From: Kribbella sp. NBC_01245
GTDB lineage: Bacteria > Actinomycetota > Actinomycetes > Propionibacteriales > Kribbellaceae
Length of the DNA: 64,000 nt
NCBI RefSeq assembly: GCF_036226525.1
Contig: NZ_CP108487.1
Coordinates: 6,138,001 to 6,202,000 of the forward strand
Direction: 5' to 3'
A program made the translations under genes and the position numbers. Below are positions 41,376-49,615 of this stretch, in pieces (positions within the stretch are counted from its first letter, which is position 1; each line of letters starts with the position of its first letter). Below the pieces are notes generated by a model. It was not told the origin of the DNA. It worked only from the letters and a program-made list of their open reading frames with translations, and did not search any database.

Positions 41376-41433
41376 CCGGTCCACCTCCCTCTCGAACCCC
41401 GTGAACACCTAGCTCGACGAGGGTAAGTCCTCA

Positions 41434-41447
41434 GACCACTATTGGTC
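41434..41447. promoter_or_regulatory. Candidate FadR-type operator
   Basis: GACCACTATTGGTC is a perfect 5+5 inverted repeat with a four-base centre. It lies between the divergent regulator and the sugar-transporter genes. GntR/FadR proteins bind short inverted repeats of this size. The repeated GTGAACAC at 41401 and 41453 may also matter. Confidence 0.45.
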
Positions 41448-41575
41448 ACCTTGTGAACACATGGCTACCCAGGACGCCCAAATCTGGTTAGTGTGCTGAG
41501 ACGGCTTCCAGATTCATCAGATGTCCGATGGGTTCCCCCGCACCCTGTGAGTCGTCCACCCGGAGGAGAACAACC

Positions 41576-42877
41576 ATGCGGTACCAACCAGTGAAGTTAC
41601 TCGCAGCACTGTCCGCCATGGCCGTCGCCTTGACCGCTTGTGGGCCCGGTCCGGCCGAGAAGGCCGCCGACGGCACCACCTTGCAGATGGTCGAGAGTCT
41701 GACCAACCCGACCCGTACGGCGCTCCTGAAGAAGCTGATCGGCGACTTCGAGACGGCGAACCCGGGGATCAAGGTCCAGTTGATCTCGCCCCCGACGAAC
41801 CAGGCCGACCAGAAGATCCAGCAGATGCTGCAGTCCGGCAAGGGCGTAGACGTGCTGGAAGTGCGTGACTCGACTGTAGGCCCGTTCACCAGCAACAAGT
41901 GGATCTACGACATGGCGCCGGACCTGAAGGGTTGGGAGGGCCTCGACGCCCTGACGGCCAACGCGCTGAAGGTGGCGCAGCAGGGCGGCAAGTCGTACAT
42001 GGTGCCCTACGGGTTCTACGGCCTCTCCTTGTTCTACCGGAAGGACCTGTCGCAGCAGGCCGGGTTCGCCGGTCCGCCGAAGAGCTGGACCGACATGGCC
42101 GAGCAGGCGAAGAAGATCAACGACCCGGGCAAGAACCGGTACGGCTACTCCTTCCGCGGCGGCAAGGGCGCGAGCGGTAACGCCGTAGCGGTCATCTCGG
42201 CGTACGTGATCGACGAGATCAACCGGGACAACGCGTTCAAGCTCACCAACGGCAAGACGATCTTCTCGTCGCCGAAGGCCGTTGACGCGCTCACGATGTA
42301 CGTCGACCTGTTCAAGACCGCGTCGCCGCCTTCGTCGGTCAGCTGGGGCTATCCCGAGATGGTGCAGGGCTTCACGTCCGGTACGACTGGGTTCCTCTTG
42401 CAGGACCCGGAGGTCATCGCGACCGTCAAGGAGTCCAAGACGATCAAGGAAGACCAGTGGGGTACGGCGCCGCTTCCGGTCGGGCCTACGGGTAAGGCCG
42501 CGCAGCCGTTGGCCAACGCCGGTTGGGGTGTTGCCGAGGGCAGTACGCACAAGCCTGAGGCCGTGAAGCTGGTGAAGTTCCTGACGTCGGGTGACGCGGC
42601 TATGACGTTCTCCAAGGAGAACAGCCTCGTACCGATCCTCAAGAGCGCAGCGGACGACCCGTACTTCAAGGACGGCCCCTGGGCGTCGTACGTCGCTATG
42701 AACGAGTCACCCGAGACGTACATCGTGGTGACGCAGCCGCGCGGTGTCGCCTGGTCTACCGAGTGGGAGAACAAGGCCGACAGCGAAGTGCAGAAGCTGA
42801 TCACTGGGAAGGCCCAGCCGGCAGAGATCCTCAAGGGCTGGGACGAGTACTGGACGAAGAAGTGGGCCGGTAACTGA
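41576..42877 (+). CDS. Sugar ABC importer substrate-binding lipoprotein
   Basis: This 433-residue family-1 binding protein carries the lipobox VALTACGPG (Cys22) after a short signal sequence. The mature part has the usual MalE-type pattern: GDFETANPGIKVQLISPP, MLQSGKGVDVLEVRDSTVG and a C-terminal GKAQPAEILKGWDEYW. The ATG at 41576 follows GGAGGAG. The three-gene operon continues with two permeases. The absence of an ATPase suggests a shared MsiK-like ATPase, as in Streptomyces. The sugar is not identifiable. The neighbouring beta-helix protein suggests a polysaccharide fragment. Confidence 0.88.
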   Translation: MRYQPVKLLAALSAMAVALTACGPGPAEKAADGTTLQMVESLTNPTRTALLKKLIGDFETANPGIKVQLISPPTNQADQKIQQMLQSGKGVDVLEVRDSTVGPFTSNKWIYDMAPDLKGWEGLDALTANALKVAQQGGKSYMVPYGFYGLSLFYRKDLSQQAGFAGPPKSWTDMAEQAKKINDPGKNRYGYSFRGGKGASGNAVAVISAYVIDEINRDNAFKLTNGKTIFSSPKAVDALTMYVDLFKTASPPSSVSWGYPEMVQGFTSGTTGFLLQDPEVIATVKESKTIKEDQWGTAPLPVGPTGKAAQPLANAGWGVAEGSTHKPEAVKLVKFLTSGDAAMTFSKENSLVPILKSAADDPYFKDGPWASYVAMNESPETYIVVTQPRGVAWSTEWENKADSEVQKLITGKAQPAEILKGWDEYWTKKWAGN

Positions 42878-42880
42878 TCT

Positions 42881-43816
42881 ATGGCCGCCACAAAATCCGT
42901 GTCCGGCCGGAAGCACTTCACCGGCCGGACCGGCTTGGTCCTGTTCGCGTTCATGCTGCCGGCGTTGGTGTTCGTCGGGCTCTTCACGTTCTACCCGTTG
43001 CTTCAGGGCGTCCAGATGGCCTTCAGGAACTACAACCTGAACGACCTGAGTGATACGTCGTGGGTGGGCCTGAAGAACTTCCAGACCCTCCTGGGCGACG
43101 AGATGTTCCGCGGCACCGTGTGGAACTCGATCGTCTGGGTGGTCGGCTCGCTGGTGCCGCAGTTCCTCATCGGGTTCACGATGGCGCTTTGGCTGCGGCG
43201 GAAATTCCGGTTCCGCGGTACGTACCAGGCGCTGGTGTTCTTCCCGTGGGCCGTGTCGGGCTTCCTGATCGGCATCCTGTTCCGCTGGATGTTCAACGGC
43301 GAGTTCGGCGTGGTCAACGACTTGCTGATGAAGACGCACCTGATCGACACACCCGTGCCCTGGCTGGCGGACGCCCGCTACGCGATGATCGCGGTCATCG
43401 TGGCGAACGTCTGGTATGGCGTGACGTTCTTCGCCATCATGATCCTGGCCGCGCTGCAATCCGTGCCGGACGAGCTGTACGAGGCGTCCGCGATCGATGG
43501 CGCCGGCAAGGTCCGCACGTTGTTCAGCATCACCATCCCGTCGATCCGGACGACGCTCGCGCTGACCGTGTTGCTGCGGGTGATCTGGATCTTCAACTCG
43601 CCCGAGCTGATCTTCGGCATGACCGGCGGTGGTCCCGCGAACGAGACGCACATCGTCACGTCGTACATGATCCAGGTGACGCAGGAAGGCGACTACGGCC
43701 GCGCTTCGGCGATGGGTCTGATGGTGGTCTTCGTCCTGATGGTCTTCGCGGTCTTCTATCTGATGGCCATCCGCCCTCGCGAGGTCAAGCGTCCCAGAAA
43801 GGTGGCCGCCGCATGA
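42881..43816 (+). CDS. Sugar ABC importer permease, MalF-like
   Basis: This 311-residue membrane protein has six predicted spans, beginning GLVLFAFMLPALVFVGLFTF. The EAA loop is at residues about 205-225 (VPDELYEASAIDGAGKVRTL), where the ATPase docks. It starts three bases after the binding-protein stop and overlaps the next permease by four bases. Confidence 0.9.
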   Translation: MAATKSVSGRKHFTGRTGLVLFAFMLPALVFVGLFTFYPLLQGVQMAFRNYNLNDLSDTSWVGLKNFQTLLGDEMFRGTVWNSIVWVVGSLVPQFLIGFTMALWLRRKFRFRGTYQALVFFPWAVSGFLIGILFRWMFNGEFGVVNDLLMKTHLIDTPVPWLADARYAMIAVIVANVWYGVTFFAIMILAALQSVPDELYEASAIDGAGKVRTLFSITIPSIRTTLALTVLLRVIWIFNSPELIFGMTGGGPANETHIVTSYMIQVTQEGDYGRASAMGLMVVFVLMVFAVFYLMAIRPREVKRPRKVAAA

Positions 43817-44649
43817 TCCGGCACGAGTCGATCGCGGGCCGGATCGTCAAGTACGCCGGGCTCGGGCTGTGCCTGCTGATCACGGTCTTCCCGCTGTACT
43901 GGATCCTGGTCACGTCGTTCAAGGATCCGGGCACGATCTTCGCCTACCCGCTGCGATACTGGCCGGAGAAGTGGTCGCTGGACAACTACACCGGCCTATT
44001 CGAGCAGTCGAACTTCGCGGTCTACCTGGGCAACAGCTTGATCGTGTCGACCGTCGCGGCCGCCCTTGCGACGGTGGTGTCGCTGCTGTCGGCGTACGTG
44101 CTGGCGCGGTTCGAGTTCCGGTCCAAGGGTGCCGTGATGGGCGCCTTCCTGGTGACGCAGATGATCCCGGGCTTCATCGCCCTTGGCGCGCTGTACGTGC
44201 TGATGACGCGGATGTACCTCGTCGACAGCCGGTGGGGCCTGATGCTGGTGTACGTCGCGGTGTCGATCCCTTTGTGCACGGTGATGTTGCGCGGGTTCTT
44301 CGAGAATGTGCCGGCGTCGCTCGAAGAGGCCGCCATGGTCGACGGTTGTTCGCGTCTGTCGGCGCTGTTCCGCGTGCTGGTTCCGGTGATGACGCCGGGC
44401 ATAGCGGCGTCGTACATCTTCAACTTCGTGAACTGCTGGAACGAGCTGTTCCTCTCAGTCACGCTACTGAACAGCGACAGCAACAAGACGGTCCCGGCCG
44501 CGCTCAACGGCTTCATCAGCAGCTACAACATCGACTGGGGCTCCATGTCGGCCGCAGCCGTCCTGAGCATCCTGCCCACCATGGTCCTCTTCGCCTTCGC
44601 CAGCCGCTACATAGTCGAAGGCCTAACCTCAGGCGCCGTCAAGGAATAA
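43813..44649 (+). CDS. Sugar ABC importer permease, MalG-like
   Basis: This 278-residue partner permease starts with GLGLCLLITVFPLYWILVTS and has the EAA loop VPASLEEAAMVDGCSRLSAL near residue 175. The ATG at 43813 overlaps the MalF-like stop (ATGA). Longer upstream frames are shadows of that gene. Its last codons overlap the end of the convergent methyltransferase gene by 11 bases. No ATPase gene follows, so the operon ends here. Confidence 0.9.
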   Translation: MIRHESIAGRIVKYAGLGLCLLITVFPLYWILVTSFKDPGTIFAYPLRYWPEKWSLDNYTGLFEQSNFAVYLGNSLIVSTVAAALATVVSLLSAYVLARFEFRSKGAVMGAFLVTQMIPGFIALGALYVLMTRMYLVDSRWGLMLVYVAVSIPLCTVMLRGFFENVPASLEEAAMVDGCSRLSALFRVLVPVMTPGIAASYIFNFVNCWNELFLSVTLLNSDSNKTVPAALNGFISSYNIDWGSMSAAAVLSILPTMVLFAFASRYIVEGLTSGAVKE

Positions 44650-45739
44650 CCCGGCCCAATCGCCACTCGACGCCGTGCCCGTCAAGTCGGATGTGCTGGG
44701 CGCCGCCATCGACAGTGATGCTGAACTTGTCGCGTGTCGGTCGGCCGACGCCATCCCATTGCCGGTGGGCGTTCTCGACCGCATCCCACAAGCGTTGGGG
44801 TCCGCCCTGGGCGACGGCGCCGCCGTCGAGGCGGGCCCACGAGCCGTCCGCGTCGGTGAAGATCGTGATCCCGCTTTCGGCCAGTTTGGTCAGGAATCGC
44901 AGACCTGGCAGAGCCGCGGACAAGACGAACTGGAAGTCATCGTCGAACCAGATCGTCTCGCCGAGATCCGTTGTTCGCACTGGGGCGATGGCCGAGGTGA
45001 TGTCAGCGATTTGGCTACCGAGGTCGACTTGTCCCGGTGTCGCGCGCAGCGGCATGAAGTACGCCCCTCCCGGCAGGAACCGCCCCATCCCTTTCCTGCC
45101 GGGAGCGACGTCGATCACCGCGACGCCGGTAGCGATGGGCGCCACGATCCGTCCGCCTGGCCGGACTTGGCCCAGCCACGCACCAGGCACGGCATCGGGC
45201 GCGCAGGTAGCAATAATGCCGTCGTACGGCGCTTCGCCCGGCCAGCCGTCAACGCCATCACCGACACCGAGCGTCGGGTGGTATCCGATCGAGGCAAGCC
45301 GGCTCTTCGCATCGCTCACCAGGTCGGCGGCAATGTCGACGCTGACCACGTTCCTGTCACCGAGCCGGTGGCTCAACAGGGCAGCGTTGTAGCCAGTGCC
45401 TGTACCGATCTCCAGCACCCGATCGCCATCTGCCGGATCAAGTGCCTCAAGCATGACCGCCATCAGCGACGGCACCGTACTGGACGACTTCACATCAGGC
45501 GACACCACTAGCAGTTGGTCGCTATAGACGCCCTCGAGCCATTCGCTGGGCGTGCTCGCGTCGACCGCCGGCTGCTCAGTGGGCGACTGGCGATAGAACA
45601 CCGGGACGAACACATGACGAGGCACCTCCGCGAACGCCGCCTGCCAGGCCAACGAGGTGACCGCACCATCCGCCACCAGCCGCGCGACCAGCTCATCGCG
45701 CAGTCGCTCGGCCTCGCTCTCGATCATCGCCCCGTTCAC
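44639..45739 (-). CDS. Protein-L-isoaspartate-type O-methyltransferase of graspetide/imiditide systems
   Basis: This 366-residue SAM enzyme has the PCMT core: an N-terminal RHVFVPVFY segment, SSSTVPSLMAVMLEAL, the SAM motif DRVLEIGTGTGYNAALLS near residue 107 and APYDGIIATCA. Cellular PCMT is about 210 residues. The 150-residue C-terminal extension (TRDKFSITVDGGAQHIRLDG near the end) is typical of the methyltransferases paired with ATP-grasp peptide ligases, in which Asp methylation leads to aspartimide. The GTG start overlaps the stop of the ATP-grasp remnant (GTGA), which preserves the pairing. It appears intact. Its substrate peptide is not visible nearby. Confidence 0.75.
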   Translation of the reverse strand: MNGAMIESEAERLRDELVARLVADGAVTSLAWQAAFAEVPRHVFVPVFYRQSPTEQPAVDASTPSEWLEGVYSDQLLVVSPDVKSSSTVPSLMAVMLEALDPADGDRVLEIGTGTGYNAALLSHRLGDRNVVSVDIAADLVSDAKSRLASIGYHPTLGVGDGVDGWPGEAPYDGIIATCAPDAVPGAWLGQVRPGGRIVAPIATGVAVIDVAPGRKGMGRFLPGGAYFMPLRATPGQVDLGSQIADITSAIAPVRTTDLGETIWFDDDFQFVLSAALPGLRFLTKLAESGITIFTDADGSWARLDGGAVAQGGPQRLWDAVENAHRQWDGVGRPTRDKFSITVDGGAQHIRLDGHGVEWRLGRVIP

Positions 45740-46140
45740 CCGATCGCACCTTTCTCCAGAACATCCGCCAACGCCGCACTGATCGGCAGCCCGACTTCCT
45801 GCTCAATCCACGCCCATTGCCCGTTCGGGTTCAGCTCGATGAACACCCACTGCCCGTCCCGCCGCACAATGAAGTCGAACGCACCGAACGCCAGCCCAAG
45901 CCGATCCATCATCACCCGCACCGCACCCGCTACCTCGTCCGGCACACGCACCACGGCGTACCTGACTACGAGTCGTACAGATCGTGGGCCAACACAGCTG
46001 GGGTGCCATTCGAGGAGACGATCAGGCGCGCAAGGACCATAGTCGACGACCACATTCAGTTGCAGGGGTCCTTCAGGATCGATTGCCTCGGCGGCATCCT
46101 CATCTGCCGCTAGCTGTTCATCGCTCTCGTAGTGAGCCAA
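45736..46140 (-). pseudogene. Truncated ATP-grasp peptide ligase (graspetide maturase) remnant
   Basis: The last 70 residues encoded here match the C-terminus of ATP-grasp ribosomal-peptide maturases: DRLGLAFGAFDFIVRRDG, then VFIELNPNGQWAWIEQEVG and PISAALADVLEKG. This includes the Mg-binding Glu/Asn pair. A full enzyme has about 310-330 residues, so the ATP-binding N-terminal and central parts are missing. The first 60 residues are acidic and do not fit. Around 45975-46010 the family pattern (W, TDxYDS) can only be read by changing frame, so a frameshift and a deletion are likely. The SDR gene starts 70 bases upstream, leaving no room for the lost part. Confidence 0.65.
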
Positions 46141-46210
46141 GGCGTGGGTGATGACGACTCACGGTGTGAGGGCTACGGCTGGCGCCCGTTGGGAGTGACA
46201 GACTGGCGGT

Positions 46211-46984
46211 ATGTCGACGGCGATGATTACTGGGCCGACCGCGGGGATTGGGCGGGCGTTCGCGGACAAGTTGGCCGCTGATGGGTATGACCTGGTGCTT
46301 GTTGCCCGGGACAAGGAACGGCTGACCGAGGTGGGGGCCGAGATCAGCGGGCGCTACGGGGTCGACTGCGAGGTGCTCGCGGCCGATCTCACCAATCCCG
46401 TGCAGTTGGCCGAGGTCGAGGAGCGGCTCGGGAACGAGGGTCGCCCGATCGAGGTGCTGGTGAACAACGCCGGGTACGGCGCGAAGAAGCCGTTCTGGGC
46501 GAACACGATCGAGCAGGAGGAGCACCAGTTCGACCTGCTCGTCCGGGTGGTGCTGCGGCTGACGCACGCGGCCGTGGTGCCGATGATCAGCCGCGGTTCG
46601 GGTGCGGTCATCAACGTGTCCTCCGTCGCCGGGTACTTCCAGCGCGGCAGCTACAGCGCGCACAAGGCCTGGGTGACCAACTTCTCCGAGGGGCTCGCGA
46701 TCGAGCTGCGGTCCAAGGGTGTCGCGGTGATGGCGTTGTGCCCGGGGTTCGTACACACCGAGTTCCACGAGCGGATGGGCATGGACAAGACGATCGTGCC
46801 GTCGTTCATGTGGCTGAACGCGGAAGACCTGGTCAACGGCGCTTGGGCCGACCTGATGAAGGGCAAAGCGGTCTCCGTTCCGAGCCTCCGCTACAAGGTG
46901 ATCACCGCCTTCGGCCGCTATACCCCGCGTGCTCTCATCGCCCGCCTCTCGACGGTCGGACTGGACGGACGCCGCCGCGGCTGA
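46211..46984 (+). CDS. Short-chain dehydrogenase/reductase
   Basis: This 257-residue classical SDR has the cofactor motif ITGPTAGIGRAFADKLA (TGxxxGIG) at residues 6-20, LVNNAGYG near 90 and the catalytic Ser with YSAHKAW (Tyr-x-x-x-Lys) near 155. It oxidises or reduces an alcohol/ketone with NAD(P)H. The substrate is unknown. The ATG at 46211 lies 70 bases from the truncated ATP-grasp gene in divergent orientation. Confidence 0.85.
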   Translation: MSTAMITGPTAGIGRAFADKLAADGYDLVLVARDKERLTEVGAEISGRYGVDCEVLAADLTNPVQLAEVEERLGNEGRPIEVLVNNAGYGAKKPFWANTIEQEEHQFDLLVRVVLRLTHAAVVPMISRGSGAVINVSSVAGYFQRGSYSAHKAWVTNFSEGLAIELRSKGVAVMALCPGFVHTEFHERMGMDKTIVPSFMWLNAEDLVNGAWADLMKGKAVSVPSLRYKVITAFGRYTPRALIARLSTVGLDGRRRG

Positions 46985-47001
46985 CCAGATGTGACCACTC
47001 G
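46983..47001. repeat. Dispersed 19-bp element, half of the 29.8-kb palindrome
   Basis: GACCAGATGTGACCACTCG is an exact copy of the inner part of the 33-bp arms at 29837-29932. The following bases are only loosely similar and there is no second arm. It begins just before the SDR stop codon ends, in the gap before the lipoprotein gene. Confidence 0.7.
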
Positions 47002-47103
47002 TGGACGGAAAGAGACGGTTTGACCTTCAACTGACCCGTTCGGCAACCAGAATCACCTTCGCACGTCATCGGTGGGGGGTCCGCCGAGTGAGGGTTGGTC
47101 AAC

Positions 47104-47763
47104 ATGCGTTACCGGTTCTGGGTCGTACCCACTGCCGTCGCCTTCGGGCTGTTGCTCAGCGGTTGCGCCGGCGTCCAGCTCGGCCTCAAGCCCGTCCCGA
47201 GCGCCACCGACGTCAAGGTCGGACCGGCGGAGCTGCCGGTGGCCGACCTCGGCAGCGGATCGCTCACCCCGCTGATGATGCTGCGCGGCGGCGACCTCGC
47301 GAGGGCCGATCTCCGGCACAACTGGCGAATCGAGCCGGGCCAGCCGCAGATCCCGCGTTGCGGTTCGGCGATCACCCGTCGGCCGGACTCCCGCGCACGG
47401 CTGATGGCCGCGTTCACGACGGATAGCGGCGACGTCGGCGGTCAATGGCTCACCGAGTATGACGACGCGGCCACGGCGGCAACGGCGTACAAGAAGTTCA
47501 TCGGGGTGATCCGGCTGTGCCCGGCGCCTGGCGGCGGGACCGTGCCTGACCAGACGCTGACCGAGGACCGGCCACTCCGGGCCGCGGTGACCACCCGGCT
47601 GCTCCGCTGGACCGACGACGGAGACGACGACATCAACCACACGTACGCCGTCACCCGCAAGGGCCGAACCGTCAGCGTCACCGTCCTCCAGACCAGCGGC
47701 GAGGACATCAAGTGGACCGCTGTCGAGGACATCGCCCGAACCGCCGGCTTCCGCCTGCCTTAG
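47104..47763 (+). CDS. Putative lipoprotein with sensor-like domain
   Basis: This 219-residue protein starts MRYRFWVVPTAVAF and carries the lipobox LLLSGCAG (Cys21), so it should be anchored outside the cell. The mature part resembles the extracellular sensor-like domains found alone or on Ser/Thr kinases in Actinobacteria. It has the pattern QWLTEYDDAATAATAYKKF followed by a Cys, and a closing EDIARTAGFRLP. No enzyme motif is seen. The ATG at 47104 was preferred to TTG at 47095 because it begins the signal sequence. It ends one base from the convergent LysR gene. Confidence 0.68.
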   Translation: MRYRFWVVPTAVAFGLLLSGCAGVQLGLKPVPSATDVKVGPAELPVADLGSGSLTPLMMLRGGDLARADLRHNWRIEPGQPQIPRCGSAITRRPDSRARLMAAFTTDSGDVGGQWLTEYDDAATAATAYKKFIGVIRLCPAPGGGTVPDQTLTEDRPLRAAVTTRLLRWTDDGDDDINHTYAVTRKGRTVSVTVLQTSGEDIKWTAVEDIARTAGFRLP

Positions 47764-48669
47764 TTAGACCGAGGCGGCGGCTTTGCGGAATTCCTCGAGG
47801 GTGGCGGCGATCAACGGATGGCCGACGCCTGCCCGGCGTACGGCGGCGAAGACGCGTCGTACCGGCGCCGGCTCGGCAAGCGGTACGGCGATGGCGCCGG
47901 CGGTGTCGACACCCCGCAGGGCCAACCGCGGTACGAGTGCCACCCCCGCGCCCGTCGCGACCAGGGCCGCCACCGCCCGGAAGTCGCCCGACGTATGCAC
48001 CACGAGTGGTTCGAAACCGGCCTGCTCACAAGCCATCGCGACGACGTCCCGGACCGGATTACCGACGGGCTGAGTGATCCACTCGTCGTCGGCCAGCTCG
48101 GACAGTACGACGGCCTCGGCCGTGGCCAACCGGTGCCGGGCCGGGAGTACGGCGTCGAACGGCTCGGCGTACAAGGGGATCCGGCTGACGCGACGATCGT
48201 CCAGCCGGGGTGTGCCGCGATGCTCGACCGCCACCGCGATATCGGCGTCACCGTCGAGCAGCCGGGTGATGCCCTCGTGGCCCTCGGCGTCGGTCACAAC
48301 CACGCGCAGGCCGGGCGCGGACTCGCGCAGCCGGATCAGCGAGGGCGCGACGAGCAGGCTGATCGCGGTGGCGAAGGCGGCCACCCGCAGCTCACCGGTA
48401 CTGCCGTCGGCGTGTTCGCGCATGGCCTGTTCGGCCCGCTCGACCTCGGTCAGGATCGTGTCGGCATGCCGCAGCAGCAGGCGGCCCGCCGAGGTGATCT
48501 CCACTCGGCGGCCGCGTCGTTGCAGCAGCTCCTGGCCGACCTCGCTCTCCAGTGCGGCCAGTTGCTGCGAGACGGCCGAGGGCGTCAGGTGCAGCACCTC
48601 GGCCGCGGCGGTCACCGTGCCGTGGTCGGCCAGCGCCCGCAATACCCGCAACCTGCGAACCTCGATCAC
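47764..48669 (-). CDS. LysR-family transcriptional regulator
   Basis: This 301-residue LysR regulator has an N-terminal winged HTH (RALADHGTVTAAAEVLHLTP then SAVSQQLAALESEVG) at residues about 8-45 and a periplasmic-binding-like effector domain from about residue 90. The GTG at 48669 gives the conserved VIEVRRLRVLRAL start. The longer open frame upstream is the shadow of the aldo/keto reductase gene. Its gene lies downstream of that reductase on the same strand, so regulation of the reductase is possible but not shown. Confidence 0.85.
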   Translation of the reverse strand: MIEVRRLRVLRALADHGTVTAAAEVLHLTPSAVSQQLAALESEVGQELLQRRGRRVEITSAGRLLLRHADTILTEVERAEQAMREHADGSTGELRVAAFATAISLLVAPSLIRLRESAPGLRVVVTDAEGHEGITRLLDGDADIAVAVEHRGTPRLDDRRVSRIPLYAEPFDAVLPARHRLATAEAVVLSELADDEWITQPVGNPVRDVVAMACEQAGFEPLVVHTSGDFRAVAALVATGAGVALVPRLALRGVDTAGAIAVPLAEPAPVRRVFAAVRRAGVGHPLIAATLEEFRKAAASV

Positions 48670-48731
48670 AGTTCCCAGGGTCCCACGGCTTGCGAGATCC
48701 GCCCGGGGCTGGCCCGGGCAGATCGCCAGAT

Positions 48732-49556
48732 TCAGCCCACCTTGTCCGGGTCGCCACCGGTGCGCTGGCCGTCCTCGAGGTCCGCGATGGCGGCCATGTC
48801 GTCGTTGTCCAGGCGGAAGTCGAAGACGTCGATGTTCTCCGCGATCCGGGCCGGGGTGACCGACTTCGGGATCACCACGTTGCCGAGCTGGAGGTGCCAG
48901 CGCAGCACCACCTGGGCCGGGCTCTTGCCGTGCTTCTTCGCGAGGTCCGCCAGCACCGGGCTGCTCAGGATGTTGCCCTGCGCGAGCGGGCTCCAGGCCT
49001 GCGTGACGATGTCGTTCTCGGCGTTGAAGGCGCGCAGCTCGTCCTGCGGAAGGCCGGGGTGCAGCTCGATCTGGTTCACCGCCGGGCGCAGGTCGGTCTC
49101 CTCGAAGAGGCGCTGCAAAGCCGGGATGTGGAAGTTCGAGACGCCGATCGCGCGCACCCGCTTGTCGGCGTACAGCTGCTCGAACGCCTTCCACGTCTCG
49201 ACGTACAGGTTGCGCTTCGGCGACTGCCAGTGGATCAGGTAGAGGTCCACGAACTCCAGGCCGAGCCGGTCGAGGCTCGCGTCGAAGGCCTTCAGGGTGG
49301 AGTCGTAGCCCTGGTCGTCGTTCCAGAGTTTGGTGGTGACGAAGACCTCGTCACGGGACAGCTCGGAGGCGGCCAGCGCGCGGCCGACGCCTTCCTCGTT
49401 GCCGTAGACGGCCGCGGTGTCGATATGCCGGTAGCCGCTGCCGAGCGCGGCGGTGACGACCTCCGGAACGACCTCGTTCTCGACCTGCCAGACGCCCAGT
49501 CCCAGCTGGGGGATCTCGACGCCGTTGTCCAGAGTGATGGTGGGGACTGTGCTCAT
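48732..49556 (-). CDS. Aldo/keto reductase (2,5-diketo-D-gluconate reductase type)
   Basis: This 274-residue NADPH-dependent AKR barrel has the catalytic tetrad visible as Asp and Tyr in HIDTAAVYGNEEGVG, Lys in VTTKLWN and His in YLIHW. GVSNFHIPAL and the cofactor-binding IPKSVTPARIAEN complete the signature. It reduces aldehydes or ketones to alcohols. The 2,5-diketogluconate label reflects family resemblance only. It lies upstream of the LysR gene on the same strand. Confidence 0.86.
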   Translation of the reverse strand: MSTVPTITLDNGVEIPQLGLGVWQVENEVVPEVVTAALGSGYRHIDTAAVYGNEEGVGRALAASELSRDEVFVTTKLWNDDQGYDSTLKAFDASLDRLGLEFVDLYLIHWQSPKRNLYVETWKAFEQLYADKRVRAIGVSNFHIPALQRLFEETDLRPAVNQIELHPGLPQDELRAFNAENDIVTQAWSPLAQGNILSSPVLADLAKKHGKSPAQVVLRWHLQLGNVVIPKSVTPARIAENIDVFDFRLDNDDMAAIADLEDGQRTGGDPDKVG

Positions 49557-49615
49557 CCTCCTATCTCACGCCGTTCCAGGGCCGCAGCCCAGGAATCCGG
49601 GGTGTGACAACCACC

